Assembly (NCBI RefSeq): GCF_004210375.1
Contig: NC_134828.1
Coordinates: 23,614,400-23,678,399, forward strand
Direction: 5' to 3'
Length of the DNA: 64,000 nt
Source of the DNA: Tachypleus tridentatus
Taxonomy: Eukaryota; Arthropoda; Merostomata; Xiphosura; Limulidae
The position numbers and the translations under genes are program-made. The notes under the pieces are model-generated. The model was not told the origin of the DNA. It was given only the letters and a program-made list of their open reading frames with translations, and did no database searches. Below, one piece after another: positions 45,019 to 55,329 of the stretch; the first letter of the stretch is position 1, and every line of letters starts with the position of its first letter.

Positions 45019-46124
45019 GAAAAGTTAACGCCTTAAAATTTATAATGCGTTGAAAACTGATGTTTCTATTTACGCCCAGGCCGAATGCTATAGAAAACGT
45101 AAAGAGCGAGACAGAAATCTTTCTATTAACTTCTAACTTTCTATTACATTTTTCCCTTACTTAGACTTGCTTTCAATGACGTATATAAAAAGTGTGTATG
45201 TTGTTGTGATTTCAATATTATTATTGTTGAAGTTTTTCGATCGCCTGGTGTGAAACGAAAGCCATTGTAAGAACATTAAGCCAAGTTGTAGCTTATTCGA
45301 AAGTAATCTTTATTATTCCATAGAGTCATTACAAATAAAATTTGTGTATATATCGCTCAAGAAACAAGAAACCAGTTCGCTTTAACTATTTATCAAGTGA
45401 GTATCTTGGAGTCCTTTTTATCAGCGCTGATAGCTCGCGTGCAACTTTGCGCGAAATTAAAAAACAAACGTTTTTGATTTTCAGATTCGTCAAAATCAAA
45501 TAATTAAAAGTAAAACAGTCTAGCATTCTTATCTAAACTTACGAAAATTTATGGAGTATAAGGCAGACCTTTTAGAGTCCTGTTTATCCAAAAAATTGGG
45601 TTAAAAATATAAAATAAAACTGAAATTGTCGACCTTATCGTTCTAGTAATGGACTACCATCACGCGATTCGAATTCATACTCATGTAAAACTATCTCATA
45701 GAAGTAACACGTTCGCACGTTTTAGTTTATATACCTTCACAATCAAAAGTAATTATTTTCGAGCCGAAATATACATTCGTTGAATCAAAATAGTTAAAAA
45801 TGACATGTTGTAACATCAGTAAATTATTTAATATGCGTACTTCGCGGACTTGAATTTTGTTAGGATGTACTTCTTTAAATATTTAGAATTGGTTATGTCA
45901 GTTAATCCTTCAGTTCTCACATCGCTCAGTGAGGAAAATCCTACTACGTCACGCTTTATAATAAAACCAAGCCTGCGATTTGTTGGATTCTAGACTTTGG
46001 TTGGATGCAGTAAAGGTAGCAGCTTGGACTTATATTTCGCTTCATATTTCTGAATATTCATTGTCGTGCTTTCCAAACAAACGTGTAATCTGAGTTATCC
46101 GTGTAAAGAGATCTTTCTGTTGGC
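45019..46124. other. Intergenic with one SINE-A tail scrap
   Basis: 45429-45470 (+) keeps only the 3' module (GATAGCTCGCGTGCAACTTT, GCGCGAAATT, AAACAAAC). The rest is AT-rich and unrecognised. Confidence 0.45.
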
Positions 46125-48415
46125 ATGTTGTTGAAGGCTAATAACGTATGTTACTACAACTGTGATGCGGGTTAAATATTGATATTACAGATTACTACCG
46201 TTGCCACTGCTTAAAATTGATATCACAAGTTACTACTACTGACAATGTTGTCTAAGGCTGATAACGTAAGTTACTAGTGCTGACACTGTTTAAGATTAAT
46301 AACGTAAGTTACTAGTGCTGACATTGTGTAAGGTTAATAACGTAAGTTACTAGTGCTGACATTGTGTAAGGTTAATAACGTAAGTTACTAGTGCTGACAC
46401 TGTTTAAGGTTAATAACGTAAGTTACTAGTGCTGACATTGTGTAAGGTTAATAACGTAAGTTACTACTGTTGACATTGTGTAAGGTTAATAACGTAAGTT
46501 ACTATTGTTGACATTTTGTAAGGTTAATAACGTAAGTTACTAGTGCTGACATTGTGTAAAGCTAATAACGTAAGTTACTAGTGCTGACATTGTGTAAGGT
46601 TAATAACGTAAGTTACTATTGTTGACATTGTGTAAGGTTAATAACGTAAGTTACTATTGTTGACATTGTGTAAGGTTAATAACGTAAGTTACTACTGCTG
46701 ACATTGTGTAAGGTTAATAACGTAAGTTACTAGTGCTGACATTGTGTAAGGTTAATAACGTAAGTTACTAGTGCTGACATTGTGTAAGGTTAATAACGTA
46801 AGATACTAGTGCTGACATTGTGTAAAGCTAATAACGTAAGTTACTACTGCTGACATCATGTAAGGTTAATAACGTAAGTTACTAGTGCTGACATTGTGTA
46901 AGGTTAATAACGTACGTTACTAGTGCTGACATTGTTTAAGGTTAATAACGTAAGTTACTAGCGCTGACATTGTGTAAGGTTAATACCATATGCTACTAGT
47001 GCTGACATTGTGTAAGGTTAATAACGTAAGTTACTAGCGCTGACATTGTGTAAGGTTAATAACGTAAGTTACTAGTGCTGACATTGTATAAGGTTAATAA
47101 CGTAAGTTACTAGTGCTGACATTGTGTAAGGTTAATAACGTAAGTTACTAGTGCTGACATTGTGTAAGGTTAATAACGTAAGTTACTAGTGCTGACATTG
47201 TGTAAAGCTAATAACGTAAGTTACTACTGCTGACATTGTGTAAGGTTAATAACGTAAGTTACTAGTGCTGACATTGTGTAAGGTTAATAACGTAAGTTAC
47301 TACTGTTGACATTGTGTATAGGTTAATAACGTAAGTTATTAGTGCTGACATTGTGTAAGGTTAATAACGTAAGTTACTAGTGCTGACATTGTGTAAGGTT
47401 AATAACGTAAGTTACTAGTGTTGACATTGGGTAAAGCTAATAACGTAAGTTACTAGTGCTGACATTGTGTAAGGTAATAACGTAAGTTACTATTGTTGAC
47501 ATTGTGTAAGGTTAATAACGTAAGTTACTAGTGCTGACATTGTGTAAAGCTAATAACGTAAGTTACTACTGCTGACATTGTGTAAGGTTAATAACGTAAG
47601 TTACTAGTGCTGACATTGTGTAAGGTTAATAACGTAAGTTACTACTGTTGACATTGTGTATAGGTTAATAACGTAAGTTATTAGTGCTGACATTGTGTAA
47701 GGTTAATAACGTAAGTTACTAGTGCTGACATTGTGTAAGGTTAATATCGTAAGTTACTAGTGCTGACATTGTGTAAAGCTAATAACGTAAGTTACTAGTG
47801 CTGACATTGTGTAAGGTAATAACGTAAGTTACTATTGTTGACATTGTGTAAGGTTAATAACGTAAGTTACTACTGCTGACATTGTGTAAGGTTAATAACG
47901 TAAGTTACTAGTGCTGACATTGTGTAAGGTTAATAACGTAAGTTACTAGTGCTGACATTGTGTAAGGTTAATAACGTAAGATACTAGTGCTGACATTGTG
48001 TAAAGCTAATAACGTAAGTTACTACTGCTGACATTGTGTAAGGTTAATAACGTAAGTTACTAGTGCTGACATTGTGTAAGGTTAATAACGTACGTTACTA
48101 GTGCTGACATTGTTTAAGGTTAATAACGTAAGTTACTAGTGCTGACATTGTGTAAGGTTAATAACGTAAGTTACTAGTGCTGACATTGTGTAAGGTTAAT
48201 AACGTAAGTTACTAGTGCTGACAGTATTTAAGGTCGATAACGTACGTTACTTCTGAGAATGTTTAAAATCGATAACGTAAGTTACTACTGATGACAGTGT
48301 TTAAAGTTAATAACCTAAGTCAACTTATACTGAGTGTTTAAAGTTAATAACCTAAGTTAACTTATACTGACTGTTTGAGGTTCATAACGTAGGCCAATAT
48401 ATATCGAAACTCAGA
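46125..48415. repeat. 38-bp minisatellite, about 55-60 copies, with higher-order duplication
   Basis: Unit contains GGTTAATAACGTAAGTTACT and AGTGCTGACATTGTGTAA. Rare variants recur at fixed distance: CGTACGTTAC at 46911 and 48089 and AAGATACTAG near 46800 and 47978 (about 1,178 bp, 31 units); ATTGTGTATA at 47311 and 47653 (342 bp, 9 units). Both ends are diverged. Confidence 0.97.
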
Positions 48416-49414
48416 GCTGACACAGATTTGTTCTTCCATGAACAAGTCTTATTTTTCTCTTAGGAAAGGTGTTACTAATACTGATGTTACACAAATGGTG
48501 GACATATCGGTGGTAGACTGTAGTCGACTGATAATGAAAGCGTGTATCGCTTGTATAAAGTGATGCGAAAGGTTTTTATATGACGTGGTGGAAGAGAAAG
48601 CCGATCTTGCATAGCGCTGCTTAGGTAATGGGCCATGAAAGCCCAGCGAACGGTCTTCAAATGCGGATATTCAGCTAGCTAGCTGCCTTATCGGTGGAAG
48701 TAACCACGACCTATGATAAGATCAAACCGGGCCTCCACTCCGAAACACTATCGGCTTTGTTGCGGCCATGTAGCCGCGTTCGAAGCTCGCCTACTTCTCG
48801 GTTTTCTCATTAACCAGGCAACCTTCTCCTGCCGCCCGGGTCGTTGTCACACCTGGCTTCTTATCAGCGCTTTTGTTAGCTCCGTGTCACAAGCGAGGCT
48901 GGACCAGAGTAGATGTGGAATGTGTTGGTAATTTTATTCAAACAAGGACGTCGTTGACAAGTGGCCGGTCTCGTCAGATGCTGCTGCAACGGTCGTGGAA
49001 AAATTCTCTGCATTTTTGTTCTTTGCAGAGAGATAGGCGAAAGTCATTCGAATGTGAAAAAAAAAAAAAATCTTCATTCGCAAGAATTTCTTCAGGATCA
49101 AAGACAGCAACCGCTTGCTAGTTTTGTGAGCGTCAGCGTGCACAAATTTCTCGTATTTTTTAAAGGGAATTGCACGTACGGAAGGCAAAGGTTTCATTTT
49201 CGTTTCTCCAAAAAAAAAAGAAAGAAGTCATATTGTAACTCAGACACGAGTTGGGCATAGAAATAAATAAATCATTTATCTTCCTGAACTAATACTTTGC
49301 CACACTGATGTTTACAAGAAAATAGAAACCTCGCCACATCTATATTGTACCATTTTATTAGAAGAAAGCTTAATATTTCCACAAAGTCAATGATTTAAGA
49401 AATTTGCTATTTTT
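48416..49414. other. Unique sequence with a GC-richer centre
   Basis: 48590-49000 has more GC and CpG than nearby DNA (GCCGCCCGGGTCG near 48830; GCTAGCTAGCTGCC near 48675). Short overlapping open frames exist in several frames, but none is recognisable. Homopolymer A runs at about 49058 and 49210. Confidence 0.4.
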
Positions 49415-49525
49415 TTATTTTCTAGCATGAAACTACGAAGTGGGCTATCTGCGGTCTTTCTACAGCGGGAATTAAACCATGTATTTTTGATTTAAGTACG
49501 AAAACTAACCACTGATCCCATGAGT
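49415..49525 (-). mobile_element. SINE-C/B copy, diverged
   Basis: CATGAAACTACGAAGTGGGC tail, AGCGGGAATTAAACCATG, ACCACTGATCCCATGAG head. Confidence 0.6.
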
Positions 49526-49771
49526 GATGTTTTGAGTTAGGAAAAAAACAAGATTTATAATATATAAAGAAACTTAGCTACTGAAATAGTTACTTAGTTA
49601 CTGCTTTAAACGCAACCACGTGGATGGAATAGTCTAACCTTTCTTTTTTTGCTACGCATTTGTTTGTTCATTGAAATGTTACCGTAAGCACACTGTAAGC
49701 TAAACAGACATTTTAAAAATCACTGTCATCTAAGACTAACCTTTCATAATTTTTGTCTTGGGATCAGAAAG

Positions 49772-50053
49772 TTTGTTTGTTTGTTTGTTTTGGAATTTCG
49801 CACAAAGCTACTCGAGGGCTATCTGTTCTAGCCGTCCCTAATTTAGTAGTGTAAGACTAGAGGGAAGGCAGCTAGTCATCACCACCCACCACCAACTCTT
49901 GGGCTACTCTTTTACCAACGAATAGTGGGATTGACCGTCACATTATACGCCCCCACGGCTGGGAGGGCGAGCATGTTTAGCGCTACGCGGGCGCGAACCC
50001 GCGACCCTCGGATTACGAGTCGCACGCCTTATGCGCTTGGCCAGGCCAGGCCA
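49772..50053 (-). mobile_element. SINE-A copy with perfect 11-bp target duplication
   Basis: Flanked by GGATCAGAAAG at 49761-49771 and 50054-50064. The head has GCTGGGAGGGCGAGCATG and GGGCGCGAACCCGCGACCC, the same subfamily marks as the copy at 564-839. Confidence 0.94.
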
Positions 50054-50064
50054 GGATCAGAAAG

Positions 50065-50455
50065 AGAAGGAAACCAGTCCATTGCGTTCACTGGCCTAAG
50101 CAGTTTCTCTTAGCCGAATATCGGGTTTCATTATCACTCTTATAACACATCTACAGAAGAACGTGTTATCTGATAGCACCATGTCTCGAAACCGATCATT
50201 GTGATATTAACTATCAAAGAAAATATCAGCTGTTTCAGACCTTGAGCTGCAAAATTATCGTTAAACTCTGATGTCTGAGAAATATCCGGTGATTTTATTT
50301 TAAACAGACAAATTTGTAGGTGATCAATAATCAATAATCAATCAATTCTAGATCAACATTTTCTACTGTTCTCTGTTCCTTGGTGCCAGCACAAATTTTC
50401 TAATTCAAGCTTCACATTTCAAAGGTCATTGAGTTCATTCAGTTTCAAAGGTCAT
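50065..50455. other. Intergenic, nothing recognised
   Basis: AT-rich. Includes the short direct repeat TTTCAAAGGTCATT near 50428 and 50444, just beyond the LINE remnant. Confidence 0.4.
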
Positions 50456-50960
50456 TAAGTGTCTGCCTGCTTCTAGCTTTTCTTCCTTCGATTCCACCCA
50501 TCACGATCTCTGTCAACCTTCCCTCAAATCTAATTATACCTCCCAAACCGCGTATCTTCCGTTTGCTACATATGTCCAACATTTGTCTTTGCTCATTCCA
50601 GAATTTGCTCATTAGTTTACCTTTGTGGTGTGGCTAATATCCATCATTTGCCATATTCCAAATGTCACTTGTTCCAGAGGGTGTAGGTCACTTTTCCTTT
50701 ATTAACAAACCTCAGATCGTGGCGTCACCGTTGTAATAAGTTTGTTGACATTTATTCTGGGTCTACTGTTTTTACCTGTATCAAGAAACCTTTGAAGTGA
50801 CCGTTGTATTTCTTTCTAAGATTCATCCATTAGGGTTGCTTCACCACTATGTCTACGTTTACAGATACCTTTATCGTTAGCCTAGATCCTACTGGAATAA
50901 AAAGTATATATTTTATTATCCAATTTCTATAGAAATCATATGTTGTTAATGACAACACGC
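50456..50960 (-). mobile_element. LINE remnant, RTE-like C-terminal region
   Basis: On the minus strand a broken reading frame gives NEQRQMLDICSKRKIRGLGG, IIRFEGRLTEIVMGG and IEGRKARSRQ. This matches the common LINE C-terminal pattern of RKL-GHI-R followed by GKIEGKR-RGRQR. Upstream pieces read RSLQRFLDTG and RINVNKLITTVTPRS, like the INVKKTKVM region after the RT active site. Frameshifts and stops show it is dead. The clade (RTE-like) is a tentative reading. Confidence 0.5.
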
Positions 50961-51526
50961 ATCCTCTCTCTTAACCACACATCAACTGCTCAGTTATCTC
51001 TTTCTTTGAACTGCTGCTTCCTGATTTCAGTATCAGTTCTTCAAGGTTTTGATTTAGTGCCGCCTACTGAGGGATATCCACTAACTTCTTTTAGTTAAAT
51101 CTGCTTATGAAATATACATAAAGATTTCTTGGCACACTTCCCCCAACACGCTAAAGCTTAATGTTATTTGCCGAGGATTCATCCTCGACCGTGTATTCAA
51201 TTATGTAGAGTTTTACGTTTAGCATGTCTTTTGAGGCGTGCCTGATCAAATTGAAAGTCCTTTATTGGCCACACTCCATAGCCTTAAGTGTCTAAGAGAT
51301 TGTGACCGAACAATTTGTTTTAAGTCTATTGCTATTGTACTTTTGTTGAAATCTAGTCGAAGTATCAAAGTTTTGTAAACTTTTATTGACTATGTACCTT
51401 GTTTTGCAGTATTACCATATCATAGCTAGTTGATGCTGTCTCGTCTGGAACTGGTTTATATTCTCTAGCACGTTAGGTTTTTACAGTTTTTTTTTAAAAT
51501 ACTTTACCCGCTTTTATTTAAACTAC
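50961..51526. other. Possible further LINE remnant or unique sequence
   Basis: Could be the more decayed 5' continuation of the LINE remnant, but I see no clear RT motif. Confidence 0.3.
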
Positions 51527-51635
51527 CGGTGATCCAGTATTAAGTCTGGGCACTTATGATGCTAAAATTAGGTTTCGATACCTGCTGTGCTGACAGCACA
51601 GTACAGACCATTCTGTACCCTTGTGTTTAATGTCA
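51527..51635 (+). mobile_element. SINE-C copy, diverged
   Basis: GTGATCCAGTATTAAGTCTG head, TTAGGTTTCGATACCTGCTG, tail GCACAGTACAGACCATTCTG. Confidence 0.6.
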
Positions 51636-51982
51636 AATAATATAACCTCTCACCTTACCAGTGGCTCAGCTTTAAGTCTGGTAACATATGACGTTACGAA
51701 TCGTGTTTTAATACTTATCTATAGTCTAGATAGCCTGATATATAACTTAGATTTAACGACAAAGCAAACACAAGTAAATCCTTTGTTAAAAATCCTCAAT
51801 TTTAAAAGCTACCTTATCACCGTTACTTTAGACGACTCCAATAGAAAACAGGATAGATGTCCTACTTAACTCTTTTGTTTCCCTGCGTCACGACATTTGT
51901 TAAAAACAAACAGTTTCGATATCGCTTTTAACTCATATCGATATGTCAGAATAGGCCAAATAAATATTTGGTTGTTAACTCT
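51636..51982. other. Intergenic, weak repeat trace
   Basis: 51655-51745 (CAGTGGCTCAGCTTTAAGTC, CTATAGTCTAGATAGCC) may be a further decayed SINE-C. Otherwise unrecognised. Confidence 0.35.
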
Positions 51983-51995
51983 CCTTTCTACGCGT

Positions 51996-52262
51996 GGCCC
52001 GGCATGGCCAGGTGGTTAAGGCACTCGACTCGTAATCTGATTGTCGCGGGTTCGAATTTTCGTCACACCAAACATTCTCGCCCTTTCAGACGTGGGAGCG
52101 TTATAATGTAACGGTCGATCCCACTATTCGTTGGTAAAAGAGTAGCCCAAGTGCTGGCTGTGGGTGGTGATGACTAGCTGCCTTCCCTCTTGCCTTACAT
52201 TGCTAAATTATGGACGGCTAGCGCAGATACCACTCGGATAGCTTTGCGCTAAATTCAAACCA
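51996..52262 (+). mobile_element. SINE-A copy with imperfect target duplication
   Basis: GGCCCGGCATGGCCAGGTGG head, GGGTTCGAATTTTCG B box, full body and tail. Flanked by CCTTTCTACGCG (51983-51994) and CCTTTCTGCGCA (52265-52276). Confidence 0.92.
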
Positions 52263-52349
52263 AACCTTTCTGCGCACGTTATTTCACCAGTATAAAAGCA
52301 CATCTGCACATTGGTTTTGCACAGCTAAGATTTACACTGTAGGTAGAAT

Positions 52350-52469
52350 GTGTGTGTGTGTTTTTTATAAAATTCCACATCGGACTATCTGTTGTGTCCA
52401 CCGAAAAGGATCGAACCCCTGATTTTAGGGTTGTGAATCCGTAGACTTACCGTTGTCCCAGCGAGAGAC
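52350..52469 (-). mobile_element. SINE-B copy
   Basis: GTGTGTGTGTTTTTTATAAA tail, CCACATCGGACTATCTGTTG, GGATCGAACCCCTGATTTTA, ACCGTTGTCCCAGCG head. Confidence 0.87.
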
Positions 52470-54370
52470 TTGTTGTTAGAACGAAATGCAATTAGGACAC
52501 TACCAACGGTTGACAATGATCATAGAAGTAGCTTCCTCATTCGCCTATTCTTGAAAATGATAATAGTGTTAAAGAATCACAAAATACTAGTACTATTAAC
52601 AATAAATTTAAATAAATGATTGACGTTGAAATCACTGATCTTAAATAATGTTGTTCTATTAATTCTTATATTAAAAATCTGATTTGTAAATGGCTTAACT
52701 CAAACTGATAATAGTCGTAATTCACTTCTTTAATTTATTTCACGCCCCAACAGTCACTGCTTATAATGTTATAAATAACACCTAGACCAGCGTGTTTATT
52801 GTTGTATCACAGCCGCGCTCATGAATCCTGACATGTGTAATATGGGCGAAGTAACATGATACATTCGTCTTTGCTTTTTATCACGTTTGTCTAACAACTA
52901 ATTTTCTTACGAAACTCCGATGAAAATTATGTCACTATCAATAACCTTGTTGAAGTTTAAAAATCATCACGACTTTATAGTTCCTTAAAGTAAAAACAAG
53001 ACAAGAGAATGCAAGAGTTTGCCACTTCTCCCTGGTATCGAACTACGGGTCGCACGATTAACAGGCACATCGTGACACAGCATTGCATATGGTCTGTCTG
53101 TACCCTTGGCATTTGGACGTTTGCATTCCGTCCCCAAAGGAGGAATTTCCGCCCGCACCTAGCTGGGGTTGGTCGATTAGTTACTAATGTAACTACCCCA
53201 TTAGGTTTATGGTGAAAAAAGACGGACTACCAACGTTGTTTGTTAAAGAGGAAACGACAAGATGGTGTCTAACAGATTCGTGTGACAAATCGACCGTTTG
53301 TTCAGAAGTTGTTAACAGCTGCTAAGGAGGTGTTATCTACAACTAAGATTTAACCAAATAAGGACGATAACTATAACAATGTACATGTTTGGTTTGTTGT
53401 GAAGTGAAAAGATGGTCACAATAAAAGAATTATTGACTGATGGTTTTGTTGCCTTCAATGACTGGGTAAGTGTTCAAAGACACCCAAGACAAGGAATGAC
53501 TATACTTCTAAATTTAAGCTCATTTTAAAATTCTCTGTCTTTTCATCAATAATCCACATTTAATGAAATCATTGCCACATTCCTGTCTACCGCGAAAACG
53601 ATCACGTGGTGGTAACCACAAACTTTTAAATAACTAAATTTACATTACGTTTGAACTGGAATGTTAGTCTTACACTAAACTAAGCCTACACATACTGAGA
53701 ATGATGCAAATTTGTACGTTAGAATCTTTTAGAAACAAATATGTAAAAGTTGCCTTTTACATTTTTCACAAGAACATGCCCAGTCAGAATGCTCAATAAA
53801 ATTTCAAATGTAATGCCTAAGGATAGCTTATATAAAAGTTCATTTATATCCTTTTGGTGCCTTTAGCATAAACCTGAAGAAAAAAAAAACTGGAAAAGGA
53901 AAATAGAAATTGAATTCAAAGCAATCTTTTTGTCTATTTTATCCACCAGTCCTACAATAACTGTAAAATTAAAGGTAAATTACTTTCCATAAAATTACAA
54001 CAGCTCTGTCAAACCATCATTTTTCTTGTCTTCAATTGGTGGCAGAGTTGTCAAATTGATAACCAAACTTCTCCTGCCACACCAATCTGTCACATCGTCT
54101 CTTTCAGGATTTGTTAACAGTTCTCTCTTATATTTAATTATATATATTACCTATAACCAATAGAAAGTCAAGGTTTACACCTACTAAATCACGTATTGTA
54201 TAAAATTGTGTCCTGAACAGATAATCATGACTTCCACTCACAATAAAAGCTCCATTTCCATGAGAAAGCTTATTACAAGCTTGGATAAATTAGGAGATTT
54301 TAGAGATTACATAAAGTAAACTTGAGATGAGTAAAAGTATTTTTAATTTTGGCATAAAAAATATTACTTG
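52470..54370. other. Long unique-looking intergenic stretch
   Basis: No SINE, array or recognised exon. 53009-53215 is open for 68 codons, unrecognised. Slightly richer in CpG near 53010-53180. Confidence 0.4.
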
Positions 54371-54374
54371 CATG

Positions 54375-54778
54375 TTTGTTTTTTTGAATTTTGTGCAAAA
54401 CTACACGATGGCTATCTGCGCTAAACGTTCACAATTTACCAGTGTAAGACTAGTGTTTGTGTTTTCTTTCAGCAAAGCCACATTGGGCTATCTACTGAGA
54501 CCACCGAGGGGAATCGAACCCCTGATCTTAGCGTTGTAAATCCGAAGACATACCGCTGTACTAGCGGGGGGGAGGCGTGTAAAACTCCAGGGAAGGCAAC
54601 TAGTAATCACCACCCACCGCTAACTCATGGACTACTCTTTTACAAATGAATAGTGGGATTGACCGTCACATTATAACGCCCCACGGCTGAAATTACGAGC
54701 ATATTTGGTGCGATGGGGATTCGAACCTGCCACCCACAGCTTACGGGTCGAGCGCCTTAACCACCTGGCCATGTTGCA
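54375..54778 (-). mobile_element. SINE-A copy split by a nested SINE-B
   Basis: Tail and start of body at 54375-54453, then a SINE-B insertion, then the rest of the body and head (GGGATTCGAACCTGCCACCC, CCACCTGGCCATGTTGC) from 54577. The two halves join at the GTGTAAGACTAG site. Confidence 0.92.
54454..54576 (-). mobile_element. SINE-B nested inside SINE-A
   Basis: Complete reverse SINE-B (TTTGTGTTTTCTTTCAGC to CTGTACTAGCGGGGGGG). Flanked by GTGTAAGACTAG (54442-54453) and GTGTAAAACTCC (54577-54588), a diverged target duplication of SINE-A sequence. SINE-B was therefore active after this SINE-A inserted. Confidence 0.93.
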
Positions 54779-55329
54779 CCTTCTTCGGGATATTTACGTA
54801 TGAATATTTAAGCCCGATTGTAATGTTGTAAGTTCTCAGACTTACCACTGAACCACTAGGCATAGCCTTTACTGAAGCTACATTATTTAATGTATAACGC
54901 TAAGTCTCAGACTACCTTCATATTTTAATCAAGCACCTAACAAAGAATAAATCAGGTTTCGTATCATTTCAAATGCACAGGCGCAAATTGTAACTGTTAT
55001 TGTACCTGAAAGTCGTTAAAGCTACGTATTTTTAATGGTCGTATTAGATTCAGTTTATTAGAAACTCGTGTATATCTCTCTCTCAAATAAAAATTTTGTC
55101 TTTTAAAAAACAATAACTTCCTATTTTCTTATTCTTAATTATTAATTTTGAGATTAAATATACTTTGCGCACTAATACTTTTAATTTATTAACTTTACAT
55201 ACAGGCCTGCTTTACTACTCTTTGTATTTTACCTACACACTGAAATTTTATGTATTAACCACCATATTTTAGTAAAAGATACTCGCAAAGAAAAAAACCG
55301 ACTATGATTGGCTTCTACATGCTATCCCC
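54779..55329. other. Intergenic with a SINE head scrap
   Basis: 54806-54868 resembles a decayed SINE-B/C head in reverse (TGTTGTAAGTTCTCAGACTT, ACTGAACCACTAGGC). The rest is AT-rich. Confidence 0.4.

Noticed and set aside
46125..48415. GTAAGT in every 38-bp unit as an array of decoy 5' splice sites
   Set aside because: The motif is short and part of the repeat; no transcript is known to cross this region, so there is nothing to support a function.
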